DNA of 64,000 bases. It comes from Gavia stellata (taxonomy: Eukaryota > Chordata > Aves > Gaviiformes > Gaviidae). The notes beneath the pieces were generated by a model. It searched no databases and was not told where the DNA came from. It saw nothing but the letters and a program-made list of their open reading frames with translations. A program made the translations under genes and the position numbers. Shown here piece after piece: positions 1 to 12,509 of the stretch; within the stretch, counting starts at the first letter, position 1, and each line of letters opens with the position of its first letter. The DNA is taken from assembly GCF_030936135.1 (NCBI RefSeq), contig NC_082595.1, positions 23,573,930 through 23,637,929 of the forward strand, in the 5' to 3' direction.

Positions 1-2370
1 TCACTGCCACATACAAGCTTGGAAGAATGGAAGATGAAACGCTTCAAAATTTAGCTTCAAGTTACAATTTGTATTGAAAACTGTTTAGTCACAGAAGACT
101 AAAATCATTGCTAGTCAGCAATAGCACAAGGAAGAGTGATAAATTATGGAATATGAGGCATCATTCAAGCTAGGCAGCCAGACAGAAGATAGGGTGTAAA
201 GCACAGTCTATGGAAAATTCCTGCACTGCAAAAATCAAACCACGGGTTCTGCAAACTGCAACACACACAAGGAAAACGAGTTTACTGCTCTGATCTGCAC
301 AACACATTGCATATGACATTGGATATCATGTAAAAAAATTTGGGTATAAACACTCCAGAAAAATGGGACATTTTGCTAGAGCATGGCGTGTTGCTTCCTG
401 TAAAAACAGGTAAATAAAATTACTGTTCCAGACATGCCTCTTAACTTTGTACATAAATATTCCAATGTACGTTGTATTAGTAAAACACTAACATTTCTGC
501 TACATCAGAAGGACAGACACGGGTGATTAATTAATGTCAGATACTGTCTCTGCAGTCTCTATTACCTGAATTCACTTACTTGCAATGCTTTAGAGGTTTG
601 TCACTTGCTGACCCTCCATTATATGCAGTGAGTGATCTGGGGAACCAATTTCTATGCTTGGTTTACTGTACATGAACATGATTTTTGACCGAGATGATAG
701 TACATTTGCTGAATTCCATATTGAGCAAAAAGGTATCCTATGCACGATACAGCATATGTATGTGCAACACAGGCACCTGTTTATTGTGGGAAACATGCAA
801 ATACCCAGTTGTCTGTAATGTTTTAGCAGCACTGTACAGTACTGTAGCAGACTGTTATGTCAGTGACTATAACAGACAGTACTGAAAAAACACTGCTATG
901 TAAAGGGTTTGTTCACAGAAACAAAATCCAGTCTTCTGTGTTATTCATACAATAGAAAAGACACCACCCACCATTTGCATCACAACCCACCATTTGCATC
1001 ACAACCGTTTAAAAATAATCCAGAATGTCATTATTGATGAAACTGAAGTTTCAGAACGTGTCTCACCAATAAAAGTGAAAAGACAAAAATTTTTCATCTT
1101 CGCATGTATTCAAGGAACTCAAGCAAAGCCAAGCAACTGCTCTTCATGTATTTCCATAAAACATCAGATGTCATATTTGCAAAATGCACGAAGATGTCAT
1201 TTACCCTGGCAGACTGTGTATTGCTACATAATGTTGTGCAAGGGCTGCCAGAACTACACAGCATTTAGCTGACTTGATGGATTTCTCCATTTTAAATGGG
1301 TATGCTACAGGCTTTCTTTCATGCCCAAAGCTTTTTAAATAATGACAGCCATGTTTCTCAATAATCAGTCTAAAGCCTGATATCAAAATAATGGCATTTT
1401 ATCGGGAAAGGTTTCTCAAACCCTGCAGTACAGCCTTAGCTTTGCCTTCATGTTGTATTACAGCACATCGGCAGAGCGAGGTGGAAACTAAACTTTGCCA
1501 GTTTGCACTTCACGCTGGCAGAATTGTCTTGTTTTGGTCCATAATGTCTTCAACAGGAGCAAAAATTCAGAACAAACAAATACGATTACAAAAGTTTCAA
1601 TGCCACCATGATCACAAATATATTCTGGCTTAATTTGTACAACATGGTAGGTTTCTCCTTAACTGTGCATCTGCTGCACAATTGTTCGGAGCAAAATTTT
1701 GTGGAACTGCAAAGATTTGAAGCAGGAAAATGCTGATTTGCAAACAGCTAGGTATTTACATTATTCAACCCTGTGTTGCATACTATTGTGACTGCCACTG
1801 CCTTCAGTTATGAACTTGCAAAAACCTACAGGACACTGCTGAAAAGACCATTGCATTTGCGGCCAGACCATTTGAAGAAACTGAGGAAAGCATTCCATTT
1901 TAGAGCAAAAGCATATGCTTCTGTGTAGCTACCACAGAGAACCTAACTTAGCGTTACAGATTGAGAGCCTAGTGCTGTAATTTATCTAACACTAAACAAG
2001 GATTCAAATCAGCACTAATGCAAGTCATCCAGTAGTGCAGAAGACCATATCTATGTATGGAGTACAGACCAAGAAATACAAATGTGTCTACTCAGTGCTT
2101 ATTGTGCTTTTCCTTCACTGTGTATCCAGCAATACAGGCATAGTTGCACAAATAGCAAAAATATTCCTAGGCATCTACAAAAGAGCTGTTAAGTATTCCT
2201 TATTAATATGTCCAGTCCAACAAAAATGACATGGCATCTTGCCCACAAGATCTGCTAATTCCAAACTCCTGTGTCCAAATCTGTCTGCCTACTGTTTTAA
2301 CTACGGTGTAACCCTTCCCCACCAGAAAGCTGTGATGCAAGTTGGTCAGCGATTCATTATTCTAAAGAAT
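1..2370. other. non-coding stretch, no gene seen
   Basis: I see no exon, RNA gene or recognisable transposon here. Open frames are short (at most about 90 codons), overlap on both strands and lack family features. The only structure noticed is the 19-bp tandem duplication listed separately. Confidence 0.55.
967..1004. repeat. 19-bp perfect tandem duplication
   Basis: Two identical adjacent copies of cccaccatttgcatcacaa occupy 967-985 and 986-1004. Perfect identity suggests a recent duplication. Each copy contains atttgcat, an octamer-like (POU/OCT) core, so the duplication doubles a possible factor site; this role is only inferred. Confidence 0.9.
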
Positions 2371-2374
2371 TTAC

Positions 2375-2960
2375 AAATATACTGCGATAATTTATACATC
2401 TGGATTATGATTCATGTCAATGGATTGTCAGAGCAAAAAAGCAACTACAGAACCTGTTTTGTCAGTCTCCTGGCAAGGCAGCAGACACTTATGCATCACC
2501 ATTGCAGCCTGTCCCTTTACGTGATTCATCGCGGGGAAGGTTTGCTACTGATATCAAAGACCTATTTGTTCATGCACCATTGACTTCTGCTTTGCCATCA
2601 TCCTGAGAGATTGCTTCAATAAATGGCCAGAAACAGCATTTACGTCACAAGTCACACCTGCTACTGTAATTACTTTCCTGTCCGCAGTTTCCCGCAGAGT
2701 GGAGCTCAGAAGAATTAGTATCCAATAACGGATCACAATTCACTCTCGTGGAGTCTGAAACTTTTCTGGGGAAGCGAAACGTCATACACAGAAAATCAAA
2801 CACTTTAATTAAACTTTGGAAGAAAGGTGTATTGACTGCTGGGCAGAAGGCTTCCTACAAACTTACACAGCACGTACTTCCAAAAGTGTAACAAAGAAGA
2901 TGCTTCCTGAATGACTATATACGAAAGAGAAGTGATAAGCTAAATGTTACTGTATTATAG
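2375..2960 (+). pseudogene. fossil Ty3/gypsy-type integrase fragment
   Basis: This is a decayed retrotransposon integrase, readable only by moving between two frames. Seen in order: a YxWxxxxxVxxL-like stretch near 2395-2430 (zinc-binding region); CQxxxKA near 2457-2477 followed by a PLQPVP block near 2500; a DI..xF block with its Asp codon at 2550-2552 (position of the first catalytic Asp); DCFNKWPE at 2609-2632; and LVSNNGSQFT at 2715-2744. The last is the family's S-D-N-G-x-Q-F motif with the catalytic Asp changed to Asn (AAT at 2724-2726). Frameshifts lie near 2575 and 2711, and the segment expected to hold the third catalytic residue (Glu) appears missing after about 2790. There are several stops. 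It cannot encode an active enzyme. No LTRs, gag, protease or RT were recognised nearby. A relic of a host gene derived from such an integrase is the alternative. Confidence 0.75.
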
Positions 2961-2989
2961 ATAACCTACTCTGAAACAGAAGCACAACT

Positions 2990-5900
2990 GGATATAAGAT
3001 TAAACAGTCCAATAGACGCAGTAAAATTACAAAACAGACAGAAGTTACCATCATGGTGCTAAGAATCTGCAGGTATCTCACTTGTGAGAATATAAAAACT
3101 TTGATTCTTTTAAGGAGGGGAATCAAAGTCCATGTTGCTTCTCAAGACTGCCAGAAAAGCAAAAAGAAAAAAAGAAAAACTCTTACACCTCCAAATTACC
3201 GGATAAGACAGGTCAAAGTGCTTCTCCCTGACTAACACAGGAAACATAGCTTATCTGCTGATAACAGTGGATACGTAACAGTCCCCAAACAAGCAACACA
3301 GGAGGAAATAAAGACTATTCAACATTCTGCCAAATCCTGATTAACCACCTCCAGGCACTGGAGACCATTAGGTAAATAAATGTAAAAATTTAGGCTTTAA
3401 TTTTAATAATTTTGTCCCAAATCTGTTTGTCTATTTCGTCCCTAAGTATATAACTGTCTGGTAAGTAGTTATATAACTTCTGAGACAGTAGCATAATAAA
3501 GTTACTGTTTTATTATTGCTTTGGCATTACAAATATGCAACATCTTTCAAGAATTGGGGCATATGTATTCTTACATTAGGTGCTTGGAAGGTGCTACTTA
3601 TGTGTTTGGTGGGCTGTCCTCCCTCTGCAGATAGCCCAGAAAGGAAACTTTCTGGCTTGCTGCTGCCACTGCTATACCTTATCAGAATGTACATCCTGAA
3701 GCCTGTCATTCACACTTTATCTTGGCTACACTCTTAACCACATGGAGGAATTCATCCTGAGTTATAATTAACAAGGATTACTGAGCAGCAAAATTCCTAT
3801 AACTCTTTTTCTCAAAAAAAAAAAAAAAAAAAACACCAAAAAAACAAACTTAGATAAACATTTGCAATATTTTCTGTGAAAGAGAAGATACAGAATCTAG
3901 AGAGACATGGGGGGAGGCCTTACAAGGATGCAGGCTTTTATGCCTGGTTTCCAAGAATTGTAGACATCTGTTGGGTTTTTGCCTCGTCTCTTCCCCACAA
4001 CACTTTTCAAGTACATTTGAGATCAGTAGAGGCATATCAAAGATTAATAAAATCTTGCAAGTTTATGAAAACAGGTAACTAGATACACAGCAGACTGATA
4101 AATGTCCAGATGGAAAAAAATTAATCATTAGGTAATATTTGAAATTAGACTCCAACATATCAACACATGAGAAAGCTCATATGTGACCCTTTAAACAGAG
4201 CTTATAATCAGTTGTGAGGTGCAAATCCAGAGAAATTCCAGCTTCAGTTTCCTATAACACGTTAGTGCTGAAAAGAAGAAAACTATTGTAGAGTACAGTG
4301 TGCAGTTTTTAGGTACAGCGGTCATCTTTGACAAGTCAATATTCCACAGGAAGATTGGAGAAGCTGCATTAGGCTGCATTTGTCACTATAAAAAAAGAAT
4401 GGGCAATGCCTTGGTTGCCTTACCACCATGGAGCTGTGGAAAAATACTGATATTAATGGTTGGAGCATAGTTGTTAATACTGGGATCAGATAACCACTGA
4501 ACTCTGTTGGCAGCAATGTGTTGCTTTCTGCCATTCCTCATTATCTATCATTGAAAGTGGCATTAAAACATCAGAAAGTAGAAGGTGGCTAATGCTATAA
4601 TATCCTGGCTAGTAGCAATTATTTTTTATTATGATATTCAGTTTATTTTGTCAGACTATGTTAGTACTCATTGCTTTAAAATATCCACTGGGCTTAGAGG
4701 GGACACACATCTACAAAGAGATAAAGATAACACTTCTGTGCCAGGCATTGATAAGCTATTTACTGCACCACAAATCGAAGGAAACATTTTCACTGAAGAA
4801 CAGGTATACTATTACAGCAATCGCCAAACATCTGTCTCATCCAGGTCAGAGGGGCATGCAGATGCTCACATGACTTGAATGATCCAGAGTCTGAGCGCAA
4901 CACACAAGTTTAAAGAAAAAAAAAACTACTGTGTCCTTCCAGGATAACAACTCTCAAGCCATAGATTACTCCACCTTACCCTCAGTGGCTCAGCTGAAAT
5001 TAAACAGAAATTGTAGCCTGTTCAGTTCATACTAGATCTCAGCTCCCACCTCTTTTGGTTAGAAACCATGTGTGTAAATACTGGGGGGAAAATTAGGCTT
5101 TGGTCATCATTATTTTGACCCAAATCATAGTTTGCCTCTTAGGACTTGACTCCTCATTCATGTTTGAGTGCTGTAGTGCTAAGGTACTAATCCTGTTCTA
5201 AACATCAAGACATGCCACAGCACTGTGAACAAATACCAAAGTGGATGGTCACCACTGTAAATAATACTTCAGTCATATTCACAAGGACAGACTTCTATCA
5301 CAAGTATTTCTTTGGAGTCTTTGCTGGTTTATCCAAGTGTTTTCTAACGCTTGACCAAATTAGCTCCTTACTTGAATCAAGTAAAATACTCAGTGGTAAT
5401 CCAGCTTCCCTAAATCCAAGATTGTGTCATCTTATTCCTGTGTAAGGGATGTAAATAATAACAAGGCAGAAGGAATAGTCTCAGCTAAGGGTACCTTCTG
5501 ACAGTGATTTAGCTCTAAGGAAATGTTTTTTCCCCTCCTCTTCCTACAGGGGCACACCACTGAGGAGAGTTGCACAAAACTTCAGTCTGTTCAGATGATT
5601 GTTTGTCCCCTCATCTCCTTGAGTTGGCTTACTGTTTGCCAGAAATGTCAAATCTCTTTTAGCAATGTACTAAATTCTATCGTGTGGGGACAGCTGTTTC
5701 TTAGTGTTGGGGAGAAGCTTTCCCCAGCTTTTAACCTTTCAGCTGTGGCCATTTTAAAAATGAAAATGTCTGCCTGTGCAATAAAAGCTGTGCTAACATT
5801 GTGAAGGTTAAGGTTACATACTGTGAGAGTCAGACATCTGTTCTTGCAATTTATTATAGTGGCTTTAATATCACCTCTTTCTCTTGCATAGCATGTCAAG

Positions 5901-8900
5901 GACTTGTTTAACTATTGCTTTAATCAGCTGTTAATCCAAACTAAACGACTAGATTTTGAAGTAAAATTCCTCCATGCTTTCAGGTTTTAGGACTTAAGTT
6001 TTGATTCAAGCCTGCCCCTTTGCTGAATATTGTCAGTGTTCCCTTCATTCCAATGCTTGCAGCAATTGCCTTTATCTTAATGATGAACTGGAAAGGGAAA
6101 AAATGAGCCTTGGCATTCTTTCCTTTGCTTTTGTACAAAGCAATTCTGAAAGCTTACTTTAAAAACAAAATTGTGGGTTTTTAAAACTTGGTTAAGGTAG
6201 GGCTTTATGTCATTAAAAAATCAGGTCTGCTTCCCCACTGGGAGATTTGTATTTTGCTAGCCAGTCAAATGAGTCTTCCTTCCTTTTTTTTATGCTGTGG
6301 TATATAGGGCTGTAAAGCACAGAAAACAGACTTTCCTGTCCCTGGCTATGCACACTCTGGCTTCCCTCCCAATAACTTACTCTTCTGGTAGCAATTCTAG
6401 TCTGGTTTTCTTGCAGTACATCTGGGATCTAGTTATAAGCTAGCAAGGGAATTAGTTGTGGTAGCTCCAAGCTATAGCTTTTCTTCTCTGGCAGACTGGC
6501 AGCTGGTCCTTTTATAGAGTTTTTCATAGCTGCAATTGAGAGGGGGCAGTCCAGAAGTCCGTTATGCATATTTCTGGTTTTATTGCACTAGCAAAGTTCA
6601 GACATCTGTCAGGTATTACTGGTAATGAGATGCTCACTGGTTTGTTCAACACAAGTAGAAGATCAGGGATACACAGTCCTTAAATGCACTAAGTAGTAGA
6701 ACACGTGAAGAGCCATTTATCTGGAGTACAGTCTGGAAACAGCTGTCAGTCACATATCATGAAGGGAGTCTAGGAGAACATTTTCATTCAAGTTCTCTCC
6801 CACTGAACAGGATCTACACAAGGTCCCATGCTGGTGTAAGGGCCCACCAGTATTGTAGTCTGCTGGGCTACTCTCTCTACTGAGAGAAATAAGCTAGAAA
6901 ATTTCTGTCCACCCAGAATAGCTCATTACTCTTCTCATCTCAATTTTTGCTCATTTTTGCCCAATGCCCCATCAAAAAGAAAGATTTCATGCAAGAAAAA
7001 AAAGATCTGTTTTCCAGCAACCCATCGCTCTATGCATCATGAGATGAATAAGGAGAAATGCAGGTCCTCCAACCAATATGCTCAATCAATAATCACATGT
7101 CTAGTGAGGCTGGAGCCTTTCTCAGAGCTGGAAGGAAGAAGAGGTCATAACCAGGAGTCTTTGTGATTACAATAGAAAAATCAGCACTGCGACTTTCGGC
7201 TCTCTCACTCAGATAGGAAAGGGACATGGTGGCAAGCTGGATCCAAACACACCTTCACTGGGCACTTTTGGTTACTGCCTGTTCCCTGTTCAGCTTCGGG
7301 CTTTTTATCCATCCTACCTGACCTGACTCTCAGCTACTCTCTGTTCAAGTTTTCTCTCCTCCTCAGCCAGTTCTCAGTCCTCTACCAAAACTCTCACAGG
7401 GCTCTCAAACTCTCTGTTTGATCGCTTCTTTTCCTTGTTCTCAAGGGATCCAGGAGCACTAACTATAGTTTCCAAAATTACTGGAGCAAGCCCTTCTCTA
7501 CCATTTCATGTAAGAAGCCATGAGGTTTTAATCATCAGGTTCATGTTCATTAAGTTATCTATAGAACCTACAGTTTGGTCAGTATTTTCCTCAGAGTACT
7601 CTGAGATGAACCATTAAAAATTAGAACATGGTAAAAATTCATGTGGCACTAAAGGAGCATAAAGAAAGGAGAAAAAAATATGGTACCAGTGCTCAAAAAG
7701 AAGAGCAATGAACCTGATTACCTTCTAATGAGTCTAACCTGATCCAACAGAAACACTTTAGAAGTGAATGTTAAACTACGAATCTGTTAATATGTGCTAA
7801 AAGATAACTGAGTCCAGTTCCCATTGACATAACTGGAAATGATCAGGGCTTCATTCCTATGAAAGGAAGCCTCACAGGTTCTTAGGGAAGGTAGATTTGC
7901 TTGAACAAGAAGGGATGTAAGATTTTTTTTTTTCTGCCCCTTATAACTTTTTCTGTATTATATCCCTGGACAGTACATAAAGACCACAAGGTCATTGTTA
8001 GCTACAAAATGGGAAGCTCAACCCTGTAAATTTGTAAAGACAAACTTATCATCTAAACATAGAAAAAAAATATTTTAAGCTAACATTAAAGCAAGAACAT
8101 TTCCTAAGTGGCATTATGTCACTGGATGGCTTTTATAGGTATTAATTCAGACATTTTGCTATACACCAAACTTCAAGATTGTACCAATGGGAACTGATTG
8201 CTTGATCTGGTACTATCACAGTCATTTTGGGTGGGTCTCCACAGGAACTGATCCTGACCTAGCACATCAGGGGAGGTTCTTGTTCCATATTTACACTGGG
8301 GCAACAGAGCAGGATTTTGCTTTTTTGCTTAATGAAACATAATTTTTTTTTTTTTCCACTTTTCAATGGGGAACAAAAGAAGTCCAGATTTCAGAAAAAC
8401 TGTACCATAAAGTCAAGCTATCCCATTCTTCCAGTACCACTGGGAGAAAATGAAAAAAAATGAAGGTTTACCAAGACTTCAGTCACATTTACATTTCCAT
8501 TAAATTTTTATCTTCTGTCTTTCCGCTCAGGTACTTCCCAATATCAGGCCCTTAAACTACTGCTTCTGAAACAAATAATTCCTTGACACTAGAGGCACAA
8601 ATGGATTACAAGCAATTTGTACTTGAAGTGGAGGCACTAATACTGTCAATGAACCCATTTGTTTTTTCTTGCCCTTCCACTACTGCTGCAAAGCACTTAC
8701 AACAAAATACCTTGTCTCTAGTCCTGACCTCTTTGAGAAATGCAGTGATGAAGTGCAGAGGTCATTTAACTGAAACAGCAGCATCAAAACCTCTAAATAT
8801 GCACTGACTCTCACGAGGAAGCAAGGTAGCAAGTTACTTAGGAGAAAATAACAATGGAAAAGCAAGCAGCCTCATTCTCATGTGGATGTTTTAATGGTGG

Positions 8901-9070
8901 CTATGTGACTAAGCTTGTTCTAAAAGACCCTCTGATATTTTCCAGAGGGATGAAGGAACAATACTGTAACGTGGAAAATTAGCAAACAGTAATACTAATT
9001 TCCCATACTGTTGCTACAACTAAGTTTGTTTATCTGAGACTGCAAAAGCAGGACAGATCAAAGAGTGACC
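2990..9070. other. non-coding stretch, no gene seen
   Basis: About 6 kb without recognisable exons. The first few hundred bases could be the degraded C-terminal continuation of the integrase relic but nothing diagnostic is left. Frames up to 97 codons (4585-4878) show no family features. A 20-base A run sits at 3814-3833. Confidence 0.5.
3814..3833. repeat. poly(A) run, 20 bases
   Basis: An uninterrupted run of 20 A followed by A-rich sequence (caccaaaaaaac). No processed-gene body was recognised upstream, so it is listed as a simple repeat rather than a retrocopy tail. Confidence 0.9.
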
Positions 9071-9074
9071 TGTA

Positions 9075-9170
9075 ACGACCGGAGTTCAAATCCCAGCCTT
9101 CATATGACCTGTATGAGCTGTTTCATCTCTCCTCATCTGATTTATTTTACAAAACGAAGCTCTAAACCTT
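9075..9170 (+). mobile_element. MIR/CORE-SINE-like fragment
   Basis: The sequence carries a tRNA B-box-like ggagttcaaatcccagc followed by blocks resembling the MIR core (tatgacct...) and the cctcatctg...ttttacaaaacg segment typical of the MIR 3' half, in the right order. Highly diverged. Family assignment rests on remembered consensus features. Confidence 0.4.
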
Positions 9171-9179
9171 ACTGGTGTT

Positions 9180-12100
9180 AAGAAGTAGCAGTAACTGTGA
9201 GACTGCTCTACCAAAAAAATGAAACCTAATTCTTTAATATCTGATATTTAATGAACATTGGTTGCTTTCTGATTTGGAATCTGAAACGTAATAGTCTATC
9301 TGGAGTAAAACTCCAAGGCTCTATATTTGCCAGTACCTTTACCAGACAAACAAAACTTTGGACTGGAGAGTTGGGATACCAACACCTCGTCACTATCCCA
9401 GGACTAACATCCAAACATTAGGGTACTGCTTGCACCACTCCGGTGACAAAAGTAAGACATGCTAATACATTTGCACTGCTCAGATCTTACTGTGGATAGC
9501 ATCAGTTCTAATCATAGAATTATTTCATTTATTTTCACAGTCAACAAATCACTCTATTCTCTATATCCAAAGAACAATTAATGCCTATAGTCATTCTTTA
9601 TTCATTAAATATAATTGAATCGCGATTTTGTTTCTGACAACTTTTTCAAGGTTATTTCCAAGTGGTTTGTTTGTGCCATTCAGTCTCTCTCTCTTGTTTT
9701 TCACTTCTGCTCCAGTCTGACAGTTTTACAGAACAGCAATTATCAGCATATCCACAGTAGCAGCATTGTGACTATTAAAAATGCTACAGTTCAGAGCAAT
9801 GTTTTTAATTATTCACCAGAGCCGTGCTTAAACTGGGCTTACCACTCAGCTGTCTTTACCAAGCTTCCTTCATTTGAACTGGTTTGATAAAACCTTTTAG
9901 TCATAGATCCAGGATATTCTGCATTTTGAAATAAAAGGCTTTTTCTTCCCACATCCTCTATGGGCCGATTAGTGATTCAAATCTTAATATTCCTAGGATA
10001 ATCAGTATTCTCTGTTTATAATACTCAATAGTATCTACAGATGTTTCTTGTGTTCATCAGAGCACAGTGCATGAAATTTATGTCTTAATGTCTACTAAAA
10101 TCTTTCCGGGAGGGGATTCACCACCAGCTAAAGAGATTCTCTGCAAAGTATCTCATTCCCATATATTCATGACTATGAATCATCTTGGTTTTGGACAAAA
10201 ATAATTAAACACAAAATACTAGGACTGCAGTCACCATTTGGATACTGTCTTAACTCCCACCAATATCAAGCTAAAGCATGGCAATTTAAAAATTTGTAAT
10301 TAACACTAAATCACCGAGTGGTGCTGGGTATGTTTTCAAATCCAGGGTCAATGAATGACATCTAAAACATGTAAAGCTCTAAACCTTTTTTATGTAGCAT
10401 TTCTCTGCATGAAGTGGAAGTCCAGCTCCACTTCAAGACACAAAGTTTGGGCAAGTTAAAAGTAGTAGTACAATACTAACCAGATCTAATAAGAAGCCAT
10501 TTGTTTTAGCTGCTCTTAGCAGTGAGTTAAAGATATATAACCCACTTTCTTCATTTCCTAAATGTTCCAAAGGATATTTGTAGCTGTGTCTCTTTGACAC
10601 TTTGATCATGCATTTCAAATGTTCCAGTGGCGAGGGTGGATGAACAGGAATGATGGATGGTCAGCTATCTGATGGATAATGCCACTGTTTTCCATCTCAA
10701 AAACTGAATCCAACATAATTAAAGTTTCTTTTCAATATTTTTTTTTTCCTCTCCAATGCTCACTGCCTTCAATTTCCCCAACTATCATGATTTTTCCCAA
10801 TATACAATGAGGACTATTTATCAAAAATGACATTCTCAGATAAAAGCAGCTCCAGAATGTAAGTACGTACTCTACAGCCTACAGAGCTCACTTCCACTGC
10901 CTTGGCCAGGCTGAGCTTTCTAGGTAAGCAGTGGTTCCCTGTCAGTCACTGAGTCTTTTGCACTGACTGCTGTGTTTCTGTTGCTAAAAATTTTTTATCA
11001 TGCAACATCAAACAAGAGCAGCCATGCCCTGGAAGTTTGCGAAGCAGTTAGTTGAGAGGGAAGGGGACGGACTTTCTCAGATCCACATTTGGTCACTTTT
11101 ACCCTTTGTTTGCTCTACTGAATCTCTATCTTACCCAGGTTCCTGTAGAAAATATATCACTCAAACGTATGAGGGTTTTTTTCCCAGAATGACCTGTGGA
11201 AATGCTATCAGCTATGTGGGATTACTATTCCTGTGAACAGAGAAGCCAAGAAAATTACCATGAACAATGGTCCCATTAAATGAAGTGTTTTCCTCACAGT
11301 CAACTCAACTTTTTATATTTCTCACCCTCATTAAGTATTGAGTCTGTGAGTACTGGATATTCAGTGGTGCACTAAGGGGAAGGGGTAACCCTCCTGTCCC
11401 AGCCCCGCACACACACATATTATACTCATGAAACATTCAAGAGGTATTCCCTTAAAACACTTGTAATCCCATGGCACCACAAATGGCTCTGAATTTAGCA
11501 GTTGTCTCCCAGATGCTCTCCCACATTCTCCAAATAATTTTAACCACTAATGCTCTCAAGCATGTCAAGGGTAGATCTGATGAATACATTTGCAGCAATT
11601 ACAACACTTAGCTGTAATGCCTGTAAATAATTGTGTTATTTTTGTGTCTGCTTTTAAGAGCAGACAGTATTTCCAAATCTTATTCTTGACAGTGGTCTTA
11701 ATTTTCTTAATGTAATTCTTCAAAATTCCTGAAATCTGGCATTCTTAAAGGGAAATGCAGGTGCATTGATGTCCATTGTATGCATCCAGAAAATACATAA
11801 AATGTTGAGTATATGATGAGATACTGTAAAATGTTGAGTAACACTGAGATGGGCTCACAATTTTCAACTCTCAGAGCTATTTCAAAACCTTGAGAGGTTA
11901 GGCCCTTGGGAGACAGCCATACTGATAAAATGATGGCAGCATGAAAACCAAAAAGAAAAAGGAAAAGTCAGTTCTAAACAAAACCATTTTGGAGTATATG
12001 AGAAAGCACCTTGCTAAACAGTCATCCTGGCAATTCCTAATGGGTCGATCTTTATCCCACTAGCAGACTTACATTGCCATCTTGTTCAAACATCAAGATA

Positions 12101-12450
12101 AACTACTTTGCATGACTGTTGTCCATCATATGAGTTTAGACCACTGTAGGTCAGCTGTGATGACAATTGTACATTCACATATGGAGAATCTTCAGTTGTT
12201 AACAGAACAGCGTAGGTGGCAAGTTATTCCTGTCTCAGCCTGTTCCTTGTGTTTCCTAGCCAGAAGGCGAGTGCTTTCCATAACTCTGCCACAGGGATAA
12301 AGCACAGACTTTAACAAGTAGGAACTGCTACAGGCAAACATAATGAGGAGCCATGGGGAAAGTTCAGACACATGACAAAGAGGAAACTTGGAGTTAAAAA
12401 CAAAACAAAAAAGTCTAGAATTGTGAAAATGCTGCTTTTGGTTAAATAAC
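9180..12450. other. non-coding stretch, no gene seen
   Basis: No exon, RNA gene or repeat recognised. Frames are short and unsupported (for example 10433-10618 minus and 11000-11236 plus). Confidence 0.5.
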
Positions 12451-12454
12451 CAGT

Positions 12455-12500
12455 AAAGGTCTTTTCCAACCTAAATGATTTTATGATTCTATGATTCTAT
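12455..12500 (+). mobile_element. CR1 3'-end fragment
   Basis: A short CR1 tail: the ggtcttttccaacctaaatg block followed by gattttatgattctatgattctat, matching the avian CR1 3' terminus with its ATTCTATG-type octamer tail. It is truncated to about 45 bp, so nothing coding remains. Confidence 0.85.
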
Positions 12501-12509
12501 AATGTGATA

